Shown here: in pieces, positions 63,158 to 64,000 of the stretch
Numbering within the stretch: position 1 is the first letter of the stretch
Layout of the letters: the number at the start of each line of letters is the position of its first letter
Assembly (NCBI GenBank): GCA_016874755.1
Contig: VGTH01000010.1
Coordinates: forward strand, 62,001-126,000
Direction of reading: 5' to 3'
Source of the DNA: Deltaproteobacteria bacterium
GTDB lineage: Bacteria; Desulfobacterota; Binatia; UBA9968
DNA: 64,000 nt
Program-made: the position numbers and the translations under genes
Notes under the pieces: generated by a model
What the model saw: the letters and a program-made list of their open reading frames with translations, nothing else
The model's database searches: none
Told to the model about the DNA's origin: nothing

Positions 63158-64000
63158 TTACGAGCCGCCTTTGATCATGCTGATCAGCAGTCCCTCGGGG
63201 AAGGGCACGTTCAACAGCTTTTCAAACAGACCCCAGAAAAATAGCCAGACGCAGACGGTCACGGTGACTGAAATGGCCCAGCTTTCTTTGCTGCCCACCT
63301 TCAAATAGAGAAAAATCACCAAGGGCACGGCGATCGAGAAGCCAAAAATCCAGATCGCCAGAAAACACCCGATTATCCAGATGGCGATGGCAATCGTTCT
63401 CTGCCAAGCCAATTTCGGGTCGACTTGGGCATGAGGATCGAACCCTTCTGCGCCTGTTTTGGCTTTCCTGCTGGCGAGATCGCGAAACAGCTGGCCGATG
63501 GCGAGGATCAGGGTGGGAATGCCAATGACCCAGGGAAACAGGCCGGCGCGAAAGCCGAAATTGCGGCTCTGCCAGAGTGCGAGGGCGAGCATGACGATGA
63601 TGACAATAGTGAAAATCGCCGCCGGAGTTAGCTTGAACTCGCGGGGGCCTACGACCGGGGCTGGCGCGTCGCTAGAGATTTTTGCGCGGGCTGCGCGGCG
63701 CGCTGCGATCGTGGGGTAAAAGATGCCGAAAAGGGTGATGGCAAATATGGCGAGCACGGCCGGCCGCGCGGTCCACGCCAAGCCATAGTTGTCGGTCGAC
63801 AAAAACAGCCGGTTCTCCGCCAGCGGGCCGAGCACGAGGCCCAGCAAAACCGGCGGGCGCGGCCAATCGAACTTTTCCATGACCCAGCCAAGGGCGCCGA
63901 AGAAAATCACCACGAGCATGTCTTCGAAGGCGTTTTTCTCGGCGAAGGAACCGAGAAAGATGAGCACTAGAATGATCGGAATGATGATGCTGCCGCGCAC
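63158..64000 (-). CDS. TctA-TctB fusion of a tripartite tricarboxylate transporter (5' partial)
   Basis: The gene runs off the right edge; 280 codons are visible. The first 95 or so residues are the C-terminal end of a TctA permease (S-F-A-E-K-N-A-F-E-D-M, P-P-V-L-L-G-L-V-L-G-P-L-A-E). After a charged linker the rest is a TctB-like four-helix membrane protein (about 125-275). Most systems encode TctA and TctB as separate genes; here they are fused in the order A-B. It is the likely permease for TctC-type binding proteins such as those at 21053 and 27311. Confidence 0.85.
   Translation of the reverse strand: MRGSIIIPIILVLIFLGSFAEKNAFEDMLVVIFFGALGWVMEKFDWPRPPVLLGLVLGPLAENRLFLSTDNYGLAWTARPAVLAIFAITLFGIFYPTIAARRAARAKISSDAPAPVVGPREFKLTPAAIFTIVIIVMLALALWQSRNFGFRAGLFPWVIGIPTLILAIGQLFRDLASRKAKTGAEGFDPHAQVDPKLAWQRTIAIAIWIIGCFLAIWIFGFSIAVPLVIFLYLKVGSKESWAISVTVTVCVWLFFWGLFEKLLNVPFPEGLLISMIKGGS

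Overview
The window is a GC-rich, densely coded bacterial chromosome fragment. Both ends cut through genes: a cell-surface protein at the left edge and a TctA-TctB transporter protein at the right. The gene stock suggests an uncultured soil or groundwater bacterium of the old deltaproteobacterial grade, such as Candidatus Binatota or Tectomicrobia-like lineages. It includes a fused CysN/CysC, GlnRS beside GltX, an aldehyde:ferredoxin oxidoreductase, thiolase with DUF35, many SsuA/THI5-like binding proteins and many copies of dispersed environmental repeats. This placement is inference; no rRNA, tRNA or phylogenetic marker search was possible.

Layout. 1-4.3 kb: two SGNH-hydrolase proteins on the plus strand, one a large secreted Calx-beta/FN3 protein. 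4.3-24.4 kb: an unbroken minus-strand tract of about 20 kb. It holds five paralogous heme-oxygenase-like diiron (HDO/TenA-like) proteins, five SsuA/THI5-like periplasmic binding proteins and two split thiamine-diphosphate (TPP) decarboxylases of the sulfopyruvate decarboxylase type. It also holds a gamma-glutamyltransferase-like protein, a UbiD decarboxylase, a VOC protein, an MFS exporter, a TctC-type binding protein and a molybdenum hydroxylase large subunit. No permease or ATPase for the binding proteins is present. This tract is the best candidate for an undescribed pathway. 24.5-31.3 kb: phytase-like esterase, Ldh-family dehydrogenase, a palindrome-rich gap, a second TctC-type protein, a DUF35-thiolase pair and a broken HigB/HigA module. 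31.4-35.1 kb: tungsten aldehyde oxidoreductase with its four-cluster ferredoxin-like partner and a cysteine-less Asp/Glu-racemase-fold protein. 36.1-38.8 kb: cysD-cysNC sulfate activation. 38.9-46.1 kb: rhomboid protease, another binding protein, a formyltransferase-like protein, a gamma-carbonic-anhydrase-like protein lacking one metal ligand, L-2-hydroxyglutarate oxidase, amidohydrolase and an SDR. 46.3-50.4 kb: a complete iron-type ABC importer. 50.5-54.4 kb: a receiver-histidine kinase, a sigma-54 regulator broken by a frameshift, and a FadL-like porin broken by an amber codon. 54.5-60.7 kb: rnhA, AbiE toxin-antitoxin remnants, glnS, gltX, a CheY-like receiver and cca. 60.7-64 kb: a second molybdenum hydroxylase subunit and TctAB.

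A working model for the 20-kb tract is capture of small organic acids or sulfonates, or of pyrimidine-like compounds, by several binding proteins. They would then be transformed by the diiron HDO enzymes, prenyl-FMN UbiD and TPP decarboxylases. The gene content supports the link; the substrates are unknown.

The window is rich in decay and in dispersed repeats. At least six gene remnants or broken genes and six families of short inverted repeats are visible. Two repeats have been drawn into the 5' ends of binding-protein genes.
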